NCBI GenBank assembly: GCA_041486365.1 | Contig: JBGPLH010000090.1 | Coordinates: 1-10,546 of the forward strand | Reading direction: 5' to 3' | DNA from: JBGPLH01 sp041486365 [NCBI: Thermodesulfobacteriota bacterium] | Lineage (GTDB): Bacteria > JAUYMQ01 | Length of the DNA stretch: 10,546 bases | Shown: positions 1 through 6,130 of the stretch, in pieces | Layout of the letters: each line of letters starts with the position of its first letter | Numbering within the stretch: position 1 is the first letter of the stretch | Notes under the pieces: generated by a model | What the model saw: the letters and a program-made list of their open reading frames with translations, nothing else | Databases searched by the model: none | Told to the model about the DNA's origin: nothing | Program-made: the position numbers and the translations under genes

Positions 1-2105
1 CCAGCCGCCCATCCGCCGCCGTCCCTGACGAAGGCGAAGGCGCGAACACCCCGCGCCGGTCCGATCGACTGCCGCTGCCAGTTCTCGCCGCCGTCCCGCG
101 AGACGAGGATCGTCTGCGGCCCCACGGCCCATCCGTTGGACGCGTCGGGGAAGGCTAGTCCCCTGACCACGTCCGCCGGGAGCGATCGCTCCCGCCACGC
201 GTTGCCGCCATCGGCGGTCACGTAAACGACAGCGCCCCCCGCCGCCCGCTCCCCGAGCGCCCAGCCGTGATCGGCGTCCGCGAAGACGAGGCGCGTGAAG
301 CGCGCGTCTTTCCCCAGGGCAACCGCCTGCCACCGCGCGCCGCTATTGCGGGACCGGAGCAACGTCCCCTCCCGTGTCAGCGCGTAGAGATGATCCGCGT
401 CCGGCGCTGCCACGTCCACGATGTCTCCGATGAGTTCCTCCACCGCCACCGGCTCCTGCCGGAAGGTGAGGCCGCCGTCGCCGGATCCGAGGAGCGCCGT
501 CTCGCCGCCCAGGAGGACCCGCCTGTCACCGGCGAAAGCGGCGCCGCGGAGCGAGGCCTCCGAACCACCCGCGCGGGCGATCCAGGTCGCCCCGCCGTCC
601 TCCGTGGCAAGAATCGTTCCGCCGTCGCCCGCCGCGATCCCGCGAAGCGGATCGCGCATCGCGAGCGCGTGCAGGTCCCGGCGTGTGCGGCCCGCCTGGA
701 TCCGCCAGGGCGAATTCCAGGGCTTCCCGCCGAGCGGCGAAGCGATGACCGTCCCCTTCGCGCCCACCGCCCACACCCGCGTCTCGCCGCTCGCCGCGCG
801 CACCGCCCGCACACGGGAGAGTGGCACGCTCGCGCGCCGCGGCGCCTCGTGCCAGGAGGCGCCCCCGTCGTCGGTGACGAGCACCTCCCCGGAGGCCCCT
901 ACCGCCCAGCCGCTACGCGCGTCGAGGAAGTGGACGTCGGAGAGGTCGAAGCTCCGCGCCTCGACCTGGACCTTCCACGTGCGCCCGCCATCGGTGGTGG
1001 CCCGGAGGTTTCCCTGCGCGTCGATGGCGAAACCGTGGGCGCCGCTCTGCATCGCGATGGCCACGAGCTCCTGCGGGGATCCCCGCCGGGCAACGTACAC
1101 GCGCTTCCATCCGCGCCCCAGGCTTTGGGTCCGCCAGATGGCCTGGCGATCCCCGGAGAGCGTCTCGACGATCCCGTTGTAGCGATCGACGAACTGGATC
1201 CGGACGATCCGCCCGGCGTGTGCGGCCGCCCCCGCTGCTTCACCGGAGGCACCTTCCTCCGCGCCTCCGCGCGAGGAGCTTCCCCCGAGATCGCCCGTCG
1301 GGTCCCAGGTCTTCCCGCCGTCCTCCGTCCCGTAGATCGTCCGTCCGTCGCAGGCGTAGCCGCGGCGGCCGCTGACGAAGGTCCACAGATCGAACGCGCG
1401 GCCACCCGTCCAGTGGACTCCGCCGTCCTCCGTGCGCAGCAACGCGCCCTTCCCTCCGGTGTAGAGCGCATTCGGGCTGAGCATCTGCAGGTCGGTGAGA
1501 TCGCCTCTCCCCTCCGGGTTCTGATCCTCCCAGGTCTCGCCCGCGTCCCGCGTGTGGAGGAGGAGGCCCCCGTCGCCCGCAACCCATCCCTCCCGCGCGC
1601 TCGCGAAAGCGATGCGCCGCGGCGTCGAGCGGCGGCGGAGGTCGAGCGTCTTCCACGTCGTCCCGCCGTCGTCGCTGCGGACCACCCGCCCCTCTCTCGT
1701 CAGGGCGAATCCGTGATCCGGATCCGTCCAGACGAGCTGCGCGAAGTCCTCCGCGTCCACCCCGACGAGCGGCTCCCAGGTGTCCCCCGCGTCGCGCGTC
1801 CGGTACAGGCCGCCGGATCCGCCGCTGACCCACGCGTGCGCGCGATCGACGGCCCAGATGCCGGTCAGGTCATCGTCGATTCCCGTGGCCGCGGGCCGCC
1901 AGGCGTCCCGGGGCATGCGCTTCGTGTAGCCCTTCTCGAAGGGGCGCTTGCCGTGGATGACGGGTCTTCGATCGTCGCCACCGAAGAAGGGGAAGGCGCC
2001 CGCGGGAGCGGCCGCGAATAGCAACGCCCCCGACCCGAACAGGGCGAGGGCGAGCCTGTATTGGCCATTCCGGCGGCGCGGAGCGCGCCCGGGGAAGCCG
2101 TTCAA
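1..2105 (-). CDS. Secreted Asp-box / YCF48-like beta-propeller repeat protein (3' end beyond window)
   Basis: The frame is open from a TTG at 2105 to the left edge, giving 701 codons with the C-terminus missing. The TTG is the first usable start: an in-frame TGA lies only seven codons upstream and no ATG or GTG intervenes. It sits 7 nt after the carboxyltransferase stop with a poor ribosome site, suggesting translational coupling. Residues 1-37 form a signal peptide: arginines at 7-12, a hydrophobic core near 18-33, and an AGA site before FPFF. I count twelve Asp-box motifs of the type (T/S)xDxGxTW, near residues 105, 145, 186, 226, 262, 371, 411, 503, 543, 586, 631 and 672. Blades often begin with GW(A/V)xG. 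This is typical of YCF48/sortilin/BNR-type propellers. An Ala/Gly/Glu-rich linker at about 271-298 separates two propeller halves. Repeat chemistry suggests an extracytoplasmic scaffold or binding protein. No enzymatic role can be assigned, and the link to the upstream metabolic genes is unclear. Confidence 0.85.
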   Translation of the reverse strand, partial: MNGFPGRAPRRRNGQYRLALALFGSGALLFAAAPAGAFPFFGGDDRRPVIHGKRPFEKGYTKRMPRDAWRPAATGIDDDLTGIWAVDRAHAWVSGGSGGLYRTRDAGDTWEPLVGVDAEDFAQLVWTDPDHGFALTREGRVVRSDDGGTTWKTLDLRRRSTPRRIAFASAREGWVAGDGGLLLHTRDAGETWEDQNPEGRGDLTDLQMLSPNALYTGGKGALLRTEDGGVHWTGGRAFDLWTFVSGRRGYACDGRTIYGTEDGGKTWDPTGDLGGSSSRGGAEEGASGEAAGAAAHAGRIVRIQFVDRYNGIVETLSGDRQAIWRTQSLGRGWKRVYVARRGSPQELVAIAMQSGAHGFAIDAQGNLRATTDGGRTWKVQVEARSFDLSDVHFLDARSGWAVGASGEVLVTDDGGASWHEAPRRASVPLSRVRAVRAASGETRVWAVGAKGTVIASPLGGKPWNSPWRIQAGRTRRDLHALAMRDPLRGIAAGDGGTILATEDGGATWIARAGGSEASLRGAAFAGDRRVLLGGETALLGSGDGGLTFRQEPVAVEELIGDIVDVAAPDADHLYALTREGTLLRSRNSGARWQAVALGKDARFTRLVFADADHGWALGERAAGGAVVYVTADGGNAWRERSLPADVVRGLAFPDASNGWAVGPQTILVSRDGGENWQRQSIGPARGVRAFAFVRDGGGWAA

Positions 2106-2112
2106 GAGGGTC

Positions 2113-3663
2113 TCAGACCGGGATCACGCCGTGCTTCTTGCGCGGACGGTAGACTTCTTTTTTTTCGGAGAACTCCAGCGCGTGGGCGATCCGCTTGCGC
2201 GTCTCCCGCGGATCGATCACGTCGTCGAGGAACGCGGCGCCCGCGGAGAGGTAGGGATTGATCATGCCGCGGATCTGCTGGACCATCGCCTGCTTGGTGG
2301 CGTCGTCGGCGCCGGCCATCTCGCGCCGCGCGAGGATGTTCACCATGCCCTCGGGGCCCATCACGCTGATCTCGGCGGTGGGCCAGGCCAGCAGCAGATC
2401 CGGCTCGTAGGCAGCGCCGCACATCACGTAGTAGCCCGCGCCGTAGGCCTTACGGATCACCACGGTGCACTTCGGGACCGTCGCGGAGGCCACCATGTGG
2501 AGCATCTTCGCCCCGTGCCGGATGATCCCCTCGCGCTCCACCTTCGAGCCCACCATGAAGCCGGGCACGTCCATCAGGAACACGAGCGGGATGTTGAAGG
2601 CGTCGCACAGCGACACGAAGCGCGCGGCTTTGTCCGCCGAGTTCACGTCGACGATGCCGGCCATGTGGTTCGGCTGGTTCGCCACGATCCCGACGGCGCG
2701 CCCTCCGATCCGCGCGAGGCAGGTGATCATCGTCCGGGCCCACCTCGGCTTGATGTCGAAGTACTTCCCGTTGTCGACGATCCGCTCGATCACCTTGTAC
2801 ATGTTGTACGGCTTGCGGGGGTTGTCGGGGACGATCTCCAGCAGCGCGTCGTCCATCCGGTCGATCGGGTCGTTGCACTCCACAATGGGCGGCCGGTCGT
2901 CGCAGCTCGACGGGAAGTAGGAGAGGTACTCCCGGATCGCCGCGAGGCACTCCTCATCGTTGGCCACCTCGAGATCGGCGACGCCGCTCACCTCGGTGTG
3001 GATCTTCGATCCACCGAGCTCTTCCTCGGAAATTACCTCGCCCGTGACGGCCTTCACGAGCGGCGGGCCCGCGAGCGCCATGCTGCTGGTCCCCTTCACC
3101 ATGGGCACGAAGTCGGCCAGCCCGGGGATGTAGGCCGTGCCCGCGGCGCCGGGGCCCACCATCGCGCAGACCTGCGGGATCACGCCCGACATGATCACCT
3201 GCTCGAAAAAGAGCGCGCCCGTGGCCGCGAAACCCGCCGCGAAGCCGCTCGTTTCGTGTATCCGCGCGCCGGCCGAATCGATCAGCCACACGATCGGGAT
3301 CCGCTCCCGCAGCGCCAGCTCCCGCAGGCGGGACATCTTCGTCTCGTTCACCTGCCCGATGGAGCCGCCGAGCACCGTGAAATCATAGGCGCCCGCCGCA
3401 ACCCACCGTCCGTCGATCTTCCCCATGCCGGTGACCACGCCGTCCGCGGGGGTCTTCTTGCCGGCCATCTGGGGGCTCGTCGACTGGTGCGTCGCGTGGA
3501 TCCCGAACTCCTGGAAGGTCCCCTTGTCGAAGAGCAGATCGACCCGCTCGCGGCAGGTGAGCTTTCCCCGCTCGTGCTGCCTGCTCACCTTGTCCGCACC
3601 GCCCATCTGCATCGCGTCATCGCGGCGCTTCCGGAGATCTTCCACCATGTCCTTCAGGCTCAT
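2113..3663 (-). CDS. Acyl-CoA carboxylase, carboxyltransferase (beta) subunit, PccB-like
   Basis: This 516-residue protein is the usual length for PccB/MccB-type beta subunits. It transfers the carboxyl group from carboxybiotin to an acyl-CoA and should form a complex with a biotin carboxylase/BCCP alpha subunit, which is not in this window. Visible marks are the RGKLTCRERV N-terminal segment (32-41), the SAGARI turn (130-135), the Gly-rich GPGAAGTAY loop (170-178), the second-half loop MDVPGF (364-369), KAYGAGYYVM (405-414) and the terminal KHGVIPV. The residue matching the specificity position of actinobacterial PccB (Asp422) is Tyr412, and the GAGYYVMCG stretch resembles methylcrotonyl-CoA carboxylase as much as PccB, so the substrate stays open. 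I chose ATG 3663 because GGAGGG lies nearby and MSLKDMVEDL is a natural N-terminus. The frame runs further upstream to 3810 without coding character. An A8 run lies 17 codons before the stop. Confidence 0.93.
   Translation of the reverse strand: MSLKDMVEDLRKRRDDAMQMGGADKVSRQHERGKLTCRERVDLLFDKGTFQEFGIHATHQSTSPQMAGKKTPADGVVTGMGKIDGRWVAAGAYDFTVLGGSIGQVNETKMSRLRELALRERIPIVWLIDSAGARIHETSGFAAGFAATGALFFEQVIMSGVIPQVCAMVGPGAAGTAYIPGLADFVPMVKGTSSMALAGPPLVKAVTGEVISEEELGGSKIHTEVSGVADLEVANDEECLAAIREYLSYFPSSCDDRPPIVECNDPIDRMDDALLEIVPDNPRKPYNMYKVIERIVDNGKYFDIKPRWARTMITCLARIGGRAVGIVANQPNHMAGIVDVNSADKAARFVSLCDAFNIPLVFLMDVPGFMVGSKVEREGIIRHGAKMLHMVASATVPKCTVVIRKAYGAGYYVMCGAAYEPDLLLAWPTAEISVMGPEGMVNILARREMAGADDATKQAMVQQIRGMINPYLSAGAAFLDDVIDPRETRKRIAHALEFSEKKEVYRPRKKHGVIPV
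2158..2165 (-). other. A8 slippery run with upstream GGAG inside the carboxyltransferase gene
   Basis: On the minus strand the codons read GAA AAA AAA GAA, which contains the heptamer A AAA AAA in the zero frame. A GGAG lies 7 nt upstream, close to the arrangement that stimulates -1 frameshifting in E. coli dnaX. The run is conspicuous in such GC-rich DNA. A -1 shift would replace the last 14 residues by 18 others and stop at TGA 2104-2102, which overlaps the TTG start of the next gene. No strong downstream stem is obvious. Whether slippage occurs is inference. Confidence 0.35.
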
Positions 3664-3692
3664 CACGCTTTCCCTCCGCCGCTGTCGGGCCG
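3622..3692 (-). repeat. Direct repeat, proximal copy (leader plus first 14 codons of carboxyltransferase gene)
   Basis: This copy matches 3714-3784 at a fixed offset of 92 bp, with 8 mismatches in 71 positions. It includes the ribosome site and the true start codon. The 29-nt leader part has one mismatch; the other seven lie in the coding part, six of them at third codon positions. Confidence 0.9.
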
Positions 3693-3755
3693 CGCTGCGC
3701 GCGGCACCTCCGGGCGCCGCTTCTGCAGGTCCTCGACCATGTCCTTGAGGCTCAT
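3663..3755 (-). CDS. 30-codon mini-ORF, duplicated start of the carboxyltransferase gene, coupled to it
   Basis: ATG 3755 has the same GGAGGG ribosome site as the main gene and opens a 30-residue frame starting MSLKDMVEDLQKRR. Its TGA shares its last base with the ATG of the carboxyltransferase gene (TGATG), the classic layout for translational coupling. The first 14 codons repeat those of the carboxyltransferase gene. Six codons differ silently and one changes Arg to Gln. The remaining residues come from reading the repeated leader sequence out of frame (ending SGGGKA). It may be a leader peptide that feeds ribosomes to the main gene, or a scar of recombination with a paralogous carboxyltransferase gene. 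No independent protein function is evident. Confidence 0.5.
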   Translation of the reverse strand: MSLKDMVEDLQKRRPEVPRAARPDSGGGKA

Positions 3756-3784
3756 CACACTTTCCCTCCGCCGCTGTCGGGCCG
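3714..3784 (-). repeat. Direct repeat, distal copy (duplicated leader plus 14 codons)
   Basis: This is the second copy of the 71-bp unit, 92 bp upstream of the first in the direction of transcription. Because 92 is not a multiple of three, the copied start opens a different frame, which closes exactly on the main start codon. Confidence 0.9.
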
Positions 3785-3801
3785 AGCATTCTCAGGGTCG
3801 G

Positions 3802-3818
3802 CCCCCGCATCGCGGGGG
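3802..3818. other. Short perfect hairpin (7-bp stem, 3-nt loop) between hydratase and mini-ORF
   Basis: CCCCCGC and GCGGGGG flank an ATC loop in the 109-bp gap after the hydratase gene. No T-run follows on either strand, so a classical terminator is unlikely. It could protect or process the mRNA between the two genes. Function is not shown. Confidence 0.35.
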
Positions 3819-3864
3819 ACCTTCGGCGTGTCTCGTTAATCGTTCATCGTCGCGGGGGCGCGGC

Positions 3865-4653
3865 CTACCGGCCCTTCCAGACGGGCTCGCGCTTCTCGAG
3901 GAACGCCGCAATCCCCTCCGCGACGTCCTCCGTGAGCACGTTGAGCGTGAGCTGGGACTTCAAGTACTCGAGCGCCTCGTCGAAGCCCATCTCGTCCATC
4001 GTGTAGAAGGCGTCCTTCCCGAGCTTCAGGATGGCGGGGGAGAGCGAGGCGAGCTTGCGGGCCATGGCGTCCACCGCCTCCCCGAACCGCGCCTTGGGCG
4101 CCACCTGGTTCGCGATCCCGATGCGGTGGGCCTCGGCGGCGTCGATTCGCTCGCCCGTGAGGATCATCTCGAGCGTCTTCTTCCGTCCCACGTTCCGCGC
4201 GATCGTCGCCATGATGATCATCGGGAAGAGACCGCGCTTGATCTCAGGCGTTCCGAATTGGGCGTCTTCGGCCGCGATCACGAGGTCACAGGCCAGCGCG
4301 AGCCCGAAGCCGCCCGCCAGACAGTAGCCCTGCACGGCGGCGATGATGGGCTTGCCGAGCCCGTTCATCACCCGGAACAGATCGGTGAAGGCCCCACGGG
4401 CGTCGTGTTTCTCGAGGAAGGACTGGTCCTGCTGGAACATGCCGCTGCCGCCGAGATCGGCGCCGGCCGAGAAGGCGCGGTCGCCGGCGCCGGTGAGCAC
4501 GATCACCCGGACCTCCCCATCGGCCTTCGCCTTGCGGAACGAGTCGAGCAGCCCGGCATTCACCTCCGGGGAGAGCGCGTTGCGCGCCTCGGGACGGTTG
4601 ATCGTGACTCGGGCGATGTGATCCTTCACCTCGTACAGGACGACGTCGGACAC
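3865..4653 (-). CDS. Enoyl-CoA hydratase/isomerase (crotonase) family protein
   Basis: This 262-residue protein has the normal crotonase length. Family marks are INRPEARNALS (18-28), the oxyanion-hole segment FSAGADL (61-67), the second oxyanion segment around CLAGGFGLALACD (111-123) and FGTPEIKRG (133-141). Aligned with rat mitochondrial hydratase, Glu164 is kept (E137) but the partner Glu144 is Gly117. A standard two-glutamate hydratase mechanism is therefore doubtful, and an isomerase, hydrolase, decarboxylase or variant hydratase role is possible. The start is GTG 4653, with GGAGA 7 nt upstream. The gene lies 37 bp after the acyl-CoA dehydrogenase gene and 109 bp before the mini-ORF, in one apparent operon, so it probably acts on the enoyl-CoA product of the dehydrogenase. 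Confidence 0.9.
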   Translation of the reverse strand: MSDVVLYEVKDHIARVTINRPEARNALSPEVNAGLLDSFRKAKADGEVRVIVLTGAGDRAFSAGADLGGSGMFQQDQSFLEKHDARGAFTDLFRVMNGLGKPIIAAVQGYCLAGGFGLALACDLVIAAEDAQFGTPEIKRGLFPMIIMATIARNVGRKKTLEMILTGERIDAAEAHRIGIANQVAPKARFGEAVDAMARKLASLSPAILKLGKDAFYTMDEMGFDEALEYLKSQLTLNVLTEDVAEGIAAFLEKREPVWKGR

Positions 4654-4690
4654 GTTCGTTCTCCGGGAGGGACGTTGGGCGGGAGCGCGC

Positions 4691-5833
4691 TCAGAGGTTC
4701 ATCAGCTTGGAGATGATCTCCTTCATCACTTCCGAGGTGCCGCCGCCGATGGTGATCAAGCGCGCATCCCGGTAGGCGCGGCTCACGTCGTACTCGTCCA
4801 TGTAGCCGTAGCCGCCGTGGAGCTGGACGCAGTGATGGGCCACTTCGATCGCCAGCTCGCCGCAGAAGATCTTCGCCATGGAGATCTCCTTCACGCAGTT
4901 GATCCCCCGGTCGACCAGGTCGGCGCAGTGGTAGTTGAGCTGGCGTCCCGCCTCGATCTTCGTGGCCATGTCCACGATCTTGTGGCGGTTCACCTGGAAC
5001 TTCGCGATGGGCCGGCCGAATGCCTCGCGCTGCCGGCAGTACTCGATCGTCTTCTCGAGGATCAGGTCCGCACCGGCCAGGGCCGAGATCGAGCCGATCA
5101 GGCGCTCGCCCTGGAAGTTTTCCATGATGTAGTAGAAGCCCATGCCCTCCTCGCCGAGAAGGTAGCGCTTGGGCACGCGCATGCTGTCGAAGTGGAGCTC
5201 GGCGGTGTCGCTCGAGTGATTCCCCATCTTCTTGAGCTTGCGGGAGACGTGGAACCCGGGCGTGCTGGTGGGCACGAGGAAGACGCTCACGCCGTGGTAT
5301 CCCTCCTCGGGCTTCGTCTTCACGGCGAGCGTCACGAAATCGGCGCGGGTGCCGTTCGTGATGAAGGTCTTCGATCCGTTGATGACGTAATCGTCGCCGT
5401 CGCGCTTGGCGGTCGTGCGGATGTTCGCGACGTCGCTCCCCGCGTTGGGCTCCGTCACGCCGAGCGCGGCGATCTTCTCCCCCTTGATCGCCGGCACGAG
5501 GAACTCCTCCTTCTGCTCCTTCGTGCCATGCGTGTTGATGATCGGCGTGGCCATGTCGCTCTGAACCATCATGGCCATGGCCAGGCCCGACATCCGGCAC
5601 CGGGGCAGCTCCTCCGCGTAGACGACGGTGTACCAGTAGTCCAGCGCCGATCCCCCGACGTCCTCCGGGTAGCGGATCCCCAGGAAGCCCAGCTCGCCGA
5701 AGCGGTTGAAGACCTCGCGGGGAAAGATCTCCTCCCGCTCCCACTCCTCCGCGTGCGGCGCCAGCTCCTTCTCGCAGAAATCCCGGATCGTCTTCCGGAA
5801 GATCTCGTGGCTCTCGGTGAACTTCGCGCTCAT
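4691..5833 (-). CDS. Acyl-CoA dehydrogenase (FAD-dependent)
   Basis: The 380-residue product is full length for the family. It oxidises an acyl-CoA to the 2-enoyl-CoA and passes electrons to electron-transfer flavoprotein. Signature segments are GVTEPNAGSD (125-134, FAD/substrate binding), FITNG (157-161), RQREAFGRPI (268-276 region), QLHGGYGYMDEY (337-348) and IGGGTSEV (362-369). The position of the medium-chain catalytic Glu376 is a Gly in IGGGTSEV. A Glu is present in FQGERLIG (E243), the place used by isovaleryl-CoA and long-chain dehydrogenases. That favours a branched- or long-chain substrate, in line with the carboxylase and hydratase genes downstream. ATG 5833 is preceded by GAGGA at good spacing. 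This is the first gene of the leftward operon, with a promoter about 140 bp upstream. Confidence 0.94.
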   Translation of the reverse strand: MSAKFTESHEIFRKTIRDFCEKELAPHAEEWEREEIFPREVFNRFGELGFLGIRYPEDVGGSALDYWYTVVYAEELPRCRMSGLAMAMMVQSDMATPIINTHGTKEQKEEFLVPAIKGEKIAALGVTEPNAGSDVANIRTTAKRDGDDYVINGSKTFITNGTRADFVTLAVKTKPEEGYHGVSVFLVPTSTPGFHVSRKLKKMGNHSSDTAELHFDSMRVPKRYLLGEEGMGFYYIMENFQGERLIGSISALAGADLILEKTIEYCRQREAFGRPIAKFQVNRHKIVDMATKIEAGRQLNYHCADLVDRGINCVKEISMAKIFCGELAIEVAHHCVQLHGGYGYMDEYDVSRAYRDARLITIGGGTSEVMKEIISKLMNL

Positions 5834-5970
5834 CGTGTCCTCGTCGGGCCGGGGACGTCCGTCAAGGGGGCGGCTCGGCCGGTGATCGTGACTCGCACCC
5901 TGCGAGCCGCGCGGGACGGGGAAGCTATCAAGGAAGCCCCGGAGGGGGCGCCAGACGCTTCGACCAGCAA

Positions 5971-5999
5971 ACCCTACCTGCGATTGACAAGTGAGTCAA
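5971..5999 (-). promoter_or_regulatory. Sigma70-type promoter of the acyl-CoA operon
   Basis: On the minus strand, TTGACT (5999-5994) and TAGGGT (5976-5971) are separated by exactly 17 bp. The -35 matches consensus at 5 of 6 positions, and the -10 keeps TA...T. Transcription would start near 5964, leaving a leader of about 130 nt before the acyl-CoA dehydrogenase start. Prediction from sequence only. Confidence 0.5.
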
Positions 6000-6000
6000 T
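5983..6000. promoter_or_regulatory. Palindromic candidate operator ATTGAC-N6-GTCAAT
   Basis: A perfect 6+6 bp inverted repeat with a 6-bp centre covers the -35 box and part of the spacer of the predicted acyl-CoA operon promoter. It is the main AT-rich, symmetric element in the 297-bp divergent region 5834-6130. Its position suits a repressor of the TetR, GntR or MerR kind, which often control acyl-CoA operons, but no regulator gene lies in this window. Confidence 0.45.
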
Positions 6001-6130
6001 AGCCGTGAACGCCCCCGAAGGCGCGCGGACATCGTTCATCGCCCTCCCCCCCCGGAGCGCCCAACCTTTCGAAACCCCCGGAGAAAGCCGTCACGCCGGT
6101 GCGTTGCCTGCCGATAACAGGAGTGAAGTC

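Noticed and set aside
267-2021. A 584-codon plus-strand open frame at the left end, and several short minus-strand frames beneath it
   Set aside because: The minus-strand frame starting at TTG 2105 gives a signal peptide and regular Asp boxes without interruption, so the others are shadows.
3664-3810. A longer carboxyltransferase starting at 3810
   Set aside because: The extra 49 residues come from reading the duplicated leader in the wrong frame; ATG 3663 has the ribosome site and family-like N-terminus.
3802-3818. The 7-bp hairpin as a rho-independent terminator splitting the acyl-CoA operon
   Set aside because: No T-run on either strand and a short stem; the genes on both sides look co-transcribed.
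1948-4716. A 922-codon plus-strand open frame opposite the carboxyltransferase and hydratase genes
   Set aside because: The antisense translation is low-complexity (Arg, His, Asp, Gly, Leu) with no domain, while the minus strand encodes well-recognised enzymes. Long antisense frames are common in GC-rich DNA.
5984-6012. TTGACA at 5984-5989 as a rightward -35
   Set aside because: The sequence 16-18 bp downstream has no -10 likeness; the hexamer is better explained as one arm of the palindrome.
6041-6090. C-rich runs with two similar CCCCCGGAG elements in the divergent region
   Set aside because: Too short and too common in this base composition to call a repeat or binding site.
6090-6118. 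GATAAC at 6113-6118 as a -10 box for the kinase gene
   Set aside because: No -35 at suitable distance, and the start point would remove the ribosome binding site from the mRNA. I could not find a convincing promoter for the kinase gene.
4817-6130. N-terminal extension of the hybrid kinase frame back to 4817
   Set aside because: It lies antisense to the acyl-CoA dehydrogenase gene and has shadow composition; GTG 6131 has a good AGGAG and sits just before the receiver domain.
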